From DASQUK01 sp963717085 (lineage in GTDB: Bacteria > Actinomycetota > Acidimicrobiia > Acidimicrobiales > VFJN01), in the NCBI GenBank assembly GCA_963717085.1, contig CAVQVM010000011.1, positions 372,001-436,000 of the forward strand: a stretch of 64,000 nt of DNA. The letters are read 5' to 3'. Positions 16,110 through 23,161 of this stretch are shown one piece after another. The notes under the pieces are model-generated. The model was not told where the DNA came from, searched no databases, and saw only the letters and a list, made by a program, of their open reading frames with translations. The position numbers and the translations under genes were made by a program. The first letter of the stretch is position 1, and the number at the start of each line of letters is the position of its first letter.

Positions 16110-17105
16110 ATGGCGCGCGTGGGGGAGCGGCGGGTTCGAGCCGGGATCGGCGCGGCGGTGGCCGCGGCGGCGCTGTCGGCACTGACATTGGCGGTCCCGA
16201 CGCCGGCGGGCGCCGGCGGTGGCGACCTGCTGTATCCGGATCGGGACCGCTACGAGCCCGGCCAGCAGGTCCGGCTCATCGGCTACACCCAGGCGCAAGC
16301 CCGGTCAACCGTCGACGAAAGGGTCCTGGCAGGAGCTGACGTGCAGCGCAACGGTCCGTACTACGCCTATCTCCGGGTAGATCCGGCGGCCGTCGACCGT
16401 GACACGCCACGGGACGTCGGGCCCTGGCCCTACGTCCATCCGACCGATCGACGCATGGGACAGGTGACCGTCGACGAGGTCACGCCGGCGGCGAGCCCCC
16501 ACTACTCGCTGCGCGTGAGTGCGGCGTTCCGGCTGCCCCAGGGGTTGGCGCCCGGCGCGTACGACGTGACGATCTGTGACGAGCCCTGCACAACGACGAT
16601 CGGCTGGCTCTTCAGCTCGCCCGTTCATGTCGGGATCGATCCCGCGGATCCCATTGTTCGGGTGTGGCCACTCGACGACCCCGCGATCCGCTTTCTCGGC
16701 GACGAGGCACTCGTGGCGGCTCCGGTGTGCGAGGCGGACTGCAACGGCATCGACGACTGGAGCGTCACGGCCGCCGAGATCCGAGCGGGATATCGGCCCG
16801 CGCCCATCACTGTCCCACCGGAGCCGGAGCCCGCGGTGGGCACGACCACCACCGGACCGCCCACCAGCGGGCCGGTCGCCAATGCCGGCAAGTCGCCGGC
16901 GGGAAGGGCCGGCACCGATCCCGCCGGCGGTGCCCCGAGCGAGATCGTCGCGTGGGTGACGGGCTTCGGCGTGCTCCTGGTCGTGTGGTGCCTGGCCTGG
17001 CGCTGGCGGCCGCGGGAGTCCCGCATGGTCGTGCGCCCGGGCAACGGGCAGCACGACCACGGGTCGTCGGACGACGACCCCCGCCCGGTCCACATCAAGC
17101 TGTGA
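16110..17105 (+). CDS. Exported, C-terminally membrane-anchored protein of unknown function
   Basis: 331 aa. The start ATG 16110 is set by an AGGAGG Shine-Dalgarno sequence six bases upstream; GTG 16089 in frame is less likely. A signal peptide (about residues 10-36, ending near PAGAGG) leads to an exported domain with LYPDRDRYEPGQQVRLIGYT, like the start of an Ig-like beta domain. Four cysteines, in ICDEPC and VCEADC, could form disulfides. A Thr/Pro/Gly linker (about 230-275) leads to one C-terminal membrane span (about 283-303) and a basic, His-rich cytoplasmic tail. The layout suits a cell-envelope surface protein. It lies 78 bp before the ECF sigma operon and could belong to its regulon; no family is recognised. 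Confidence 0.8.
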   Translation: MARVGERRVRAGIGAAVAAAALSALTLAVPTPAGAGGGDLLYPDRDRYEPGQQVRLIGYTQAQARSTVDERVLAGADVQRNGPYYAYLRVDPAAVDRDTPRDVGPWPYVHPTDRRMGQVTVDEVTPAASPHYSLRVSAAFRLPQGLAPGAYDVTICDEPCTTTIGWLFSSPVHVGIDPADPIVRVWPLDDPAIRFLGDEALVAAPVCEADCNGIDDWSVTAAEIRAGYRPAPITVPPEPEPAVGTTTTGPPTSGPVANAGKSPAGRAGTDPAGGAPSEIVAWVTGFGVLLVVWCLAWRWRPRESRMVVRPGNGQHDHGSSDDDPRPVHIKL

Positions 17106-17183
17106 GCGACGGCGGATCCACGCGATGGACAGGCGGCCAGCCGCCCATCAGCATGGGCCCGCCCGGTGACGGAGGGGCAGCGC

Positions 17184-17720
17184 ATGGAGGAACCGGAGCC
17201 GGCGCTCATCCGAGCTGCCGCGGCAGGCGACCTGGGGGCGTTCGAGCACCTCGTGCGCACCTACCAGGAGCCGGTATGGCGGTTCCTGCGTCGCCTGCTG
17301 GGCGACCCGGGGGAGGCCGAGGACGTTGCCCAGGAGACGTTCCTGCGTGTGTTCCGGCGCCTGCCCACGTTCACGTTCGAGGCCAAGTTCTCCACCTGGG
17401 TGTTCCAGATCGCTCGCAACGCCGGCGTGGACGAGCTCCGATCCCGCAGGCGACGAATCCGCCTGGCGTCGCTGGCGCCGTCGCCGCCAGCGGCCGGCGT
17501 GCCCGAGGCCCGCGCCGAGATCGACGCGGCCCTGGCCAGCCTTCCGGTCGAGCTGCGCGAGGCCATCCTGCTGATCGAGGTGTTGGGCCTGCGCTATCAC
17601 GAGGTCGCCCGGGTGCTGGGCGTGCCCGAGGGCACGGTCAAGAGCCGTGTGTTCAGCGCCCGGTCACGCTTGCACCGTTGGTCGACCGCCGACGAGGAGA
17701 GGGCGTCCGGTGAGGTGTGA
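17184..17720 (+). CDS. ECF-type RNA polymerase sigma factor
   Basis: Extracytoplasmic-function sigma factor of 178 aa that redirects RNA polymerase to envelope-stress promoters. Region 2 holds FEHLVRTYQEPVWRFLRRLL then EAEDVAQETFLRVFRRL and the -10 melting helix TFEAKFSTWVFQIARN. Region 4 has LPVELREAILLIEVLGL, YHEVARVLGVPEGTVKSRVF and the recognition helix. No region 1 or 3. ATG 17184 is chosen for a GGAGGGG Shine-Dalgarno sequence six bases upstream; GTG 17166 also is in frame. Its stop overlaps the start of the anti-sigma gene, so the two are translationally coupled and probably made in balanced amounts. Confidence 0.94.
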   Translation: MEEPEPALIRAAAAGDLGAFEHLVRTYQEPVWRFLRRLLGDPGEAEDVAQETFLRVFRRLPTFTFEAKFSTWVFQIARNAGVDELRSRRRRIRLASLAPSPPAAGVPEARAEIDAALASLPVELREAILLIEVLGLRYHEVARVLGVPEGTVKSRVFSARSRLHRWSTADEERASGEV

Positions 17721-19581
17721 CGACGCCCGGGCGGCGATCTCGCTCCGGCTCGACGGCGAGCTCCCCGGCGGTGTCGACGTGCGCGCGGCGGACGAGCACG
17801 CCGGCGCCTGCGCCGAGTGCTCGGGCTTCGAGCACCACGCCGAGCGGGTTCGGGCCGCGCTCCGGTTCGAGGCCGTCGTCGCCGTTCCCGACCTCGCGCC
17901 TGCCGTTCTGGCGCACCTGGGGCCCGCCGAGGCTCCCAGGCGCCCCGCAGCGGGTGACGGCCGCGGCCCGCGGCCCTCCGCGCCCCGGCCCCGGCGGCCC
18001 CTGGTGGTGGCGGCGGCGCTGGCGGCCATCGCCGGCATGGCCGCGGGGGTGGCGTTCGTGGGCCTCGGGCCGGAGCCCCGGTCCCCTGCGGCCGCCGAGC
18101 TGCCGGACCGGGTGCTGGCGGCACAGACCGGCATCGAATCGCTCGACGCCGACTTCCATCTCGTCGAGGGCGGCGCCACCGGGGACCACTGGGACCGCCG
18201 GCTCGAGGGCCGGCTCGTCTACCAGGCGCCGGAGTCGCTCGCCCTCACCCTGCGTGAGCGGGTGTCGAGGCACGTCGACCTGCAGCTGGTGGTGAACGGC
18301 GAGCGATGGTGGCAGTCGACGGTGCGGACCTGCTCCCCCCGGCCCGACCGGACCGGGTGCTCCGACGCAGCCCGGCGCTGGGTCCGCTCGGTCCGGGGCC
18401 GCGAGCCGTTCTCCGAGAGCTCACCCGTCCCGCTCGAGCTGATCAATCCGGTCGACGGCTTCACGCCCGCGGCATCGACGCCGGCCGGCCTCGGCACCCG
18501 GACGATCGCAGGTCGGCGCGCAGTGGGCGTCGCCGTGACCGCGGCGCAGATGGGCCCGTTCCTCGACGGCCTGTCGATCGGGGCTCACCTGCGGGCGGTG
18601 CATCCGGGCGATCCGGTGGAGCTGTGGCTTGACGACGAGCACCTCGTGCCGCTCGAGGTGACGGTGCGGGCGGCCAACGACCCCGGTCGGGCGCGGTGGG
18701 CGAGCGGCCAGGGGGTCCCCGATCGGGCCGGCGATACCGTCCTGCGCTTCACGGTCACGTCGGTTGCGATCAACGCGCCGGTGCCCGACGACGCGTTCGC
18801 CACGCCGGCCAGGATGGTCCCCGACGAGACCCTCGACGCCGGGTTCCGGCCGGGGGCTGGCCCCGACGGACCTGTCCCGTCCGACCTGCCCGCCGGGTTC
18901 CGGCCGTACCACTCGGGCACGATCACCGGGACCGGAGGGCCCACGATCGCCGTCGACTCGTGGACCGACGGCCGCGCCTGGCTGGCGGTACGGTCGACGC
19001 GGGACTGGCCGGGTGGCCGCCTGTTCGGCGGCCTGGGCATGAGCGTCCGGACGGTCGACCTGGGCGGCGCCGGCGTCGCCTATGTGAGCGACGACGGCAG
19101 GAAGGTGGCGCTCCATGGCGATGGCCTCGACGTCGTCGTCAGCGGCAGCGTCACGCCCGACGAGCTGCGCGACGCCGCCGCCGGCCTGGGTGTCACCGGG
19201 CTGCGGGTACCGCGGTCCTGGGACGAGTCCGCCACGGCGACGTTGGCCGAGGCCACCGGCGCCGTTCCCCGCCTCCTGGTAGCTCCGCGGCTCGACGGCT
19301 TCGGCCCACCTGCGGTCAGGATCGCCGACGGCACGGTCATCCAGGAGTACGCCGGTGCCGGCGACCGGGGCTTCACGCTCGTCCAGAGCGACAGCGGCCA
19401 CCTCACCCCGCCGCCCAACGGCGACGTCGTGGGACTCGAGGTCCGGGGCACCCCCGGCCGCTACAGCACCGAACGCGGCCAGCTCGAATGGGTGGAAGGC
19501 GGGGCTACCCACGGCTTGTCCAGCCACACGCTGACGCTCGCCGAGCTGCTCGCCCTCGCGGCGTCGCTGGAGCCCGCGTGA
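17710..19581 (+). CDS. Zinc-binding anti-sigma factor with membrane span and large exported sensor domain
   Basis: 623 aa from GTG 17710, overlapping the sigma stop. The cytoplasmic N-terminus has the zinc anti-sigma signature H30-x3-C34-x2-C37 (HAGACAEC) that traps the ECF sigma factor. One membrane span at about 98-118 leads to a large exported part. From about residue 135 (IESLDADFHLVEGG, then RLVYQAPESLALTL) it resembles the LolA/RseB-type lipoprotein-sensing fold, repeated or extended to about residue 400, followed by a second domain to the end. I infer a sensor of envelope lipid or lipoprotein state that releases the sigma factor when triggered. The family of the C-terminal half is uncertain. 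The following M15 peptidase start overlaps its stop. Confidence 0.85.
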   Translation: MRCDDARAAISLRLDGELPGGVDVRAADEHAGACAECSGFEHHAERVRAALRFEAVVAVPDLAPAVLAHLGPAEAPRRPAAGDGRGPRPSAPRPRRPLVVAAALAAIAGMAAGVAFVGLGPEPRSPAAAELPDRVLAAQTGIESLDADFHLVEGGATGDHWDRRLEGRLVYQAPESLALTLRERVSRHVDLQLVVNGERWWQSTVRTCSPRPDRTGCSDAARRWVRSVRGREPFSESSPVPLELINPVDGFTPAASTPAGLGTRTIAGRRAVGVAVTAAQMGPFLDGLSIGAHLRAVHPGDPVELWLDDEHLVPLEVTVRAANDPGRARWASGQGVPDRAGDTVLRFTVTSVAINAPVPDDAFATPARMVPDETLDAGFRPGAGPDGPVPSDLPAGFRPYHSGTITGTGGPTIAVDSWTDGRAWLAVRSTRDWPGGRLFGGLGMSVRTVDLGGAGVAYVSDDGRKVALHGDGLDVVVSGSVTPDELRDAAAGLGVTGLRVPRSWDESATATLAEATGAVPRLLVAPRLDGFGPPAVRIADGTVIQEYAGAGDRGFTLVQSDSGHLTPPPNGDVVGLEVRGTPGRYSTERGQLEWVEGGATHGLSSHTLTLAELLALAASLEPA

Positions 19582-20834
19582 AGCGCACGCCCGTGATCCT
19601 CGGTTCGGCACTGGCCGGCGCCCTGCTCGGTGGCGGAGTGATGGTGGCGATCCAGGCGGCCGATCGCCCGGCGACCGACGCCGCCACTCCCCGGCGGGCT
19701 TCGGCGGACCTGGCGGCGACGACGTTGGTGACCCCGTCAACCCGGCCGTTGCCGTCCCCGACCGGCACCGCACCCGAGGCGGCGCCCTCGGTCCTGCTGG
19801 CCTGGAGCCGCAGTGGGGCCGGCCGCGGCCTCGATCCCGGCCTCGAGCCTGCGGCCGTCACTTTCCCCGGTGTCGGCGCCACGTCGCTGGTGCGGGCGGG
19901 AGGCCTTGACCTCGTGGGCTCCCGCGACATGGAGGGCGGGCGGGTGGACGCGCTGCCTCCCGGTTGGGCAATCCCCCTGGATGCCGTCGCGGTCGACCCT
20001 GCGCGCCACGCCGACTTCGTCCCGGTCGCAGATCGCGCCGCCATCGCCGGCCTCCGTCCGGGCGGCGCACTGCTCGGCCGCACCTCGGCCGGCCTCCGCC
20101 GTCTTGCGGTCGGAGGCGTGATCGAGCTGACCGGCGGCCGGTCCGTGGTCGTGTCGGGGGTCGTGGAGGACGCCAGCATCGGCGGGGCCGAGCTGGCCGT
20201 CGACATCCCCACGGGCGAGCGCCTGGGCCTCACCACCCCCCGTTACCTGCTGGTCGCATATCGGGGCGACCGGCCCGCGCTCGAGGACCACCTGCGGGCC
20301 GCGCTCCGGCCCGAAACCGTCGTGCGTTTCCGGGGCCCGGGCGAGACCCCCTACCTGCGGCACGCGGACGCGGTGCTGCCGCAGGCGCAGATCAAGGCGC
20401 GCTTCGGCGAGTTCAGCTACCGGGCCGGAAGTGCCGGCCGGTTCGAGCAGGATCCCGGATGGCAGGCCGAGAACATCGTCACGCGCCGGGTCCCGATCCT
20501 CGGCGCCGTGCGGTGCCATCGGGGGATCGTCGATGCGTTGGTGGGTGCGCTCACCGACATCGAGAAGGCGGGACTGGCGGGCCTGGTCGAGCAGGCGGGA
20601 TTCGACGGCTGCTTCAATCCCCGCTTCGTCGCCGGTAGCGACAGCGTGTCGCGCCACGCGTGGGGCGCCGCGTTCGACATGGGGTTCGGCAGCAATCCCA
20701 CCGGGCTCGAGTCGGTCCAGGACCCCCGACTGGTCGAGATCTTCCGCCGCTGGGGGTTCACGTCGGGGGACAGCTGGCTGGTGCCCGACGCCGGACACTT
20801 CGAGTTCATTGGCGTGCCCTTGGCACGCCAATGA
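19578..20834 (+). CDS. Membrane-anchored M15-type (VanY/D-Ala-D-Ala carboxypeptidase-like) peptidase
   Basis: 418 aa from GTG 19578, which overlaps the anti-sigma TGA by two bases. An N-terminal membrane span (about 5-25) is followed by a Thr/Pro-rich linker. The middle (about 75-225) has a SAF-like beta segment. The last 130 residues match the zinc peptidase M15: SVSRHAWGAAFDM gives the first His and Asp ligands, and VPDAGHFEF near the end the third. This type trims peptidoglycan stem peptides outside the membrane. Its place in a sigma/anti-sigma operon suggests that cell-wall repair is the output, or that it acts on the sensor. The stop codon lies within a strong palindrome (20807-20833). 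Confidence 0.88.
   Translation: MKRTPVILGSALAGALLGGGVMVAIQAADRPATDAATPRRASADLAATTLVTPSTRPLPSPTGTAPEAAPSVLLAWSRSGAGRGLDPGLEPAAVTFPGVGATSLVRAGGLDLVGSRDMEGGRVDALPPGWAIPLDAVAVDPARHADFVPVADRAAIAGLRPGGALLGRTSAGLRRLAVGGVIELTGGRSVVVSGVVEDASIGGAELAVDIPTGERLGLTTPRYLLVAYRGDRPALEDHLRAALRPETVVRFRGPGETPYLRHADAVLPQAQIKARFGEFSYRAGSAGRFEQDPGWQAENIVTRRVPILGAVRCHRGIVDALVGALTDIEKAGLAGLVEQAGFDGCFNPRFVAGSDSVSRHAWGAAFDMGFGSNPTGLESVQDPRLVEIFRRWGFTSGDSWLVPDAGHFEFIGVPLARQ
20807..20833 (+). terminator. Palindrome over the M15 peptidase stop codon
   Basis: CATTGGCGTGCC pairs perfectly with GGCACGCCAATG across a CTT loop: 12-bp stem. It contains the end of the gene up to the stop. A T-run does not follow, so it may act as an mRNA 3-prime stabiliser as well as a terminator. 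It has the same terminal octamer as the hairpin at 15511-15540. Confidence 0.55.
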
Positions 20835-20880
20835 CCAATCGCTGCTTCGCTCCGCCGCATCCCGACCTCCGGGAACCACG

Positions 20881-20903
20881 CGGCCGCGCCCTCTGCGCGG
20901 CCG
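20881..20903. terminator. GC-rich hairpin between converging M15 peptidase and tetR
   Basis: CGGCCGCGC and GCGCGGCCG form a perfect 9-bp stem with a 5-base loop. It lies in the 132-bp convergent gap and could serve either strand. Confidence 0.45.
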
Positions 20904-20966
20904 TCAGCACATCGACGGTCGGATCACCCGATCGGTTCCTGCCCGCTGGGCGGGTCGGCCTAACGG

Positions 20967-21596
20967 TCAGCCGCCGGTCGCGGCGCCTTGCGGACGGAGC
21001 AGCGCGTCGATGCCGGCGGCGGCCGCCTCCATCGTCGTGAACAGGGTGCGCTCCCGGCCGTTGGGGTCGAGCCCGGTGAGCAGTTCGATGCCGAGGAAGA
21101 GCGCGGTGACGGCCGCGGTCAGATCATCGGGTGACAGCACCTCGCCATAGGGCGTGCCGGCGAGTAGGCGCCCGATCGTCTCGCGGACCAGGGTCGTCCA
21201 GGGCTCCAGGGCATCCCAGATGCCGCGGGCCAGCTCCTCCGAGCCGACGGCACCCGCCAGCATCTGCGTCAGCGCTGCCACGGAGCCGCCGGCGAACTCC
21301 TCGTCGTGCAGCCGGCGGGCCACGGCCACGAGCTCGAGGAGGGAGCTCACCTCGCGAAGCGCCGGCGCATAGAGCGCCGAGCGACGCTCGCTCTCGCGTC
21401 GAGCCACGGCCACGAGCAGACCCTCGACTGAACCGAAGTGGTAGAAGATCAGCGCCTGGTTGAAGCCACCGTGGCGGGCGATCGTGCGGGCACTGACGCC
21501 GGCGATGCCGTTGGCCCGCAGCGCGTCCAGCGCGGCATCGACGATGCGGCCACGGGTTTCGTCGGCCTGGGGCCTCGGCGCCGTTCGTCGTGGCAC
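20967..21596 (-). CDS. TetR/AcrR-family transcriptional regulator
   Basis: 209 aa from GTG 21596, which has a GAGGGG Shine-Dalgarno sequence about six bases upstream. The N-terminal helix-turn-helix reads IVDAALDALRANGI then VSARTIARHGGFNQALIFYHF with the family tyrosine-His-Phe ending. The C-terminal ligand domain is helical (LFLGIELLTGLDP near the end) and not specific. It starts 11 bp after the polyprenyl synthase stop, so it is the second gene of that operon. The palindrome at 22750-22765 upstream of the synthase is the natural candidate for its operator, making autoregulation likely. Start sites further upstream would run through the synthase stop and are rejected. Confidence 0.9.
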   Translation of the reverse strand: MPRRTAPRPQADETRGRIVDAALDALRANGIAGVSARTIARHGGFNQALIFYHFGSVEGLLVAVARRESERRSALYAPALREVSSLLELVAVARRLHDEEFAGGSVAALTQMLAGAVGSEELARGIWDALEPWTTLVRETIGRLLAGTPYGEVLSPDDLTAAVTALFLGIELLTGLDPNGRERTLFTTMEAAAAGIDALLRPQGAATGG

Positions 21597-21607
21597 TGCG
21601 TGTCCCC

Positions 21608-22705
21608 TCAGGTCTGGGGTTCCGCCGTGAGCGGGACCTCGAGGTAGCGCCGGTCCATGAGCGTCTCCAGCGCCCAGGTGGTGTAGGTACGTGGGAAGGC
21701 CCACAGCCCCTCGCCCACGGTCGCCTGGTTGAGGTGTGCGACGGCCCGTCGCGCCTCGTCGGCGTAGCGGTCCACGGTCGCCAGCGCTGCGGCGACGCTG
21801 CCCGAGCCGCGCACGACCGCCAGGGCGGCGCCAACGTCGCCCGCGTTCTCCGCCGCACCCTGGTCACCGGGCGGGGCCGGGAGCATGCCGCGCAGCTCGG
21901 CGCCTCGAGGACCGCGTAGGGCCGTGATCACCGGCAGCGTGTACACGCCGGCGGCGAGGTCGATACCCGTGGGCTTGCCGAGCCGGTCGGCGTCGCCGAT
22001 CAGGTCGAGGACGTCGTCGAGCACCTGGAAGCTCATCCCGAACGCGGCGCCGAACCGGCCGGCCGCGGTGGCGTTGTGGGGCGCCAGCCCGGCCGTGTGG
22101 GCGCCGAGCCGGCATGCGCACTCGAACAGCGCCGCCGTCTTGCCGCGAATCGAGGCGAGGTGCGCGTCCAGCGGGCGATCGGGGTCGAAGGCGTCACGCA
22201 GCTCGAGGACCTGCCCCTCGCACAGCTGGGTCAGCGCCTCCGCCACCAGCGATGCCGCCTCCTGGCTCACCGAGGCCGCCTGCTCCGCCGCCCGGGCGAG
22301 GATGTAGTCGCCGGCCAGCAGGGCGTGGTCGAGACCCTCGCGGGCATTGATGGTGGGACGACCGCGGCGGGTAGCGGCGACGTCGATGATGTCGTCGTGC
22401 ACCAGCGAGCCGATCTGCACCAGCTCGACCGAGGCGGCCGCCGCCACGACCCGTTCGTCGAAGACGTCGCCGAGGGCGGCGCACGCGATGGTGAACAGGG
22501 GGCGGAGCCGCTTGCCCCCGGCCTCGGCCACGCGGATGCTGGCCGGGCCGAGCAAGGCATCACGTTCGCCGAGCGCCGACGTGATCCGCTCGTCGACGCC
22601 CGCCAGCCGGTCGGCCAGGTCGGGGATGCCGAACATGCGGGCAAGCCGGTCGACGTCGAGCTGGCCGTCGAGTACTGGTGTGGTGGCGGACGAGCCTCGG
22701 TCCAT
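21608..22705 (-). CDS. Polyprenyl (trans-isoprenyl) diphosphate synthase
   Basis: Condenses isopentenyl diphosphate with an allylic diphosphate to make C20-C50 chains for quinones, carotenoids or lipid carriers. The protein is 365 aa from ATG 22705. Both aspartate-rich motifs are present: DDIID at 104-108 and DDVLD in the second half, with GGKRLRP (63-69) for IPP binding and KTAALF. The residues before the first motif (VHDDIID with SLVHD upstream) fit a medium- or long-chain synthase; chain length cannot be set from this. The region around 285-300 (LPAPPGDQGAAENAG) replaces the usual KxxxD tail. It is co-transcribed with a TetR regulator, which suggests that isoprenoid supply is under ligand control. 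Confidence 0.9.
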   Translation of the reverse strand: MDRGSSATTPVLDGQLDVDRLARMFGIPDLADRLAGVDERITSALGERDALLGPASIRVAEAGGKRLRPLFTIACAALGDVFDERVVAAAASVELVQIGSLVHDDIIDVAATRRGRPTINAREGLDHALLAGDYILARAAEQAASVSQEAASLVAEALTQLCEGQVLELRDAFDPDRPLDAHLASIRGKTAALFECACRLGAHTAGLAPHNATAAGRFGAAFGMSFQVLDDVLDLIGDADRLGKPTGIDLAAGVYTLPVITALRGPRGAELRGMLPAPPGDQGAAENAGDVGAALAVVRGSGSVAAALATVDRYADEARRAVAHLNQATVGEGLWAFPRTYTTWALETLMDRRYLEVPLTAEPQT

Positions 22706-23022
22706 CGACCTCTCCCAGGTCCCGGGTGCGCCCCATCTGAGCGAACGCTTTGAGCGTATGCTCAACGCTCCGACGCGATCAACGGATCCGGTGGTGGCGT
22801 CGGTCACGGCCCCTCCGGTGGGCCGTCACGATGGCGAACCCACCGCCGAGATTCGCCCGGAGCCGTCCCCAACTCCGCGGCTGGCGCACGGTCCGGACCG
22901 CCGAGCAGCCCGGTTGTCCACGTGCCAACGCGACCCTCGCGATCTGGAACCCACGGTCGCGCTTGTGGCAGCGTCGCCGCCGAGCCAAACTTTTGGCACG
23001 GCTGGCGGTTACAGGAGGCCGA
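22706..23022. other. Divergent 317-bp region between polyprenyl synthase and the kinase operon
   Basis: Holds the TTGAGC palindrome near the synthase side, then about 230 bp with no clear gene, and finally the strong AGGAGG Shine-Dalgarno sequence at about 23013-23018 for the kinase. A short forward frame here shows no conserved content. I see no -35/-10 pair good enough to call for the kinase. Confidence 0.5.
22750..22765. promoter_or_regulatory. Candidate TetR operator TTGAGC-GTAT-GCTCAA
   Basis: Perfect 6-bp inverted repeat with a 4-bp centre, 45 bp upstream of the polyprenyl synthase start. It overlaps a second inverted repeat GAGCGT / ACGCTC (22752-22770). A 16-bp palindrome is the usual size for a TetR operator, and a TetR gene is the second gene of the operon. 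Confidence 0.6.
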
Positions 23023-23092
23023 GTGACGGGCGAGCGGGCGGCGGGCATCGAAGCTGAGATCGCGCGGGCTCAACCGCGACCTCGATGAGGCC
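23023..23092 (+). other. 5-prime end of the histidine kinase, separated by a +1 frameshift
   Basis: GTG 23023 has an AGGAGG Shine-Dalgarno sequence five to six bases upstream and reads VTGERAAGIEAEIARAQ before running into a stop at 23085. In the kinase frame the sequence from 23069 reads LNRDLDEARQQLAATGEV, an obvious continuation. Removing one G from the GGG at 23066-23068 joins them as AEIARLNRDL. The true N-terminus of the kinase is therefore GTG 23023, and one extra base breaks it. Confidence 0.8.
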
Positions 23093-23161
23093 CGCCAGCA
23101 GCTGGCGGCCACCGGCGAGGTTCTCACTGCCCTCGGTCGGTCGGCCTCCGACCTGGACCTG

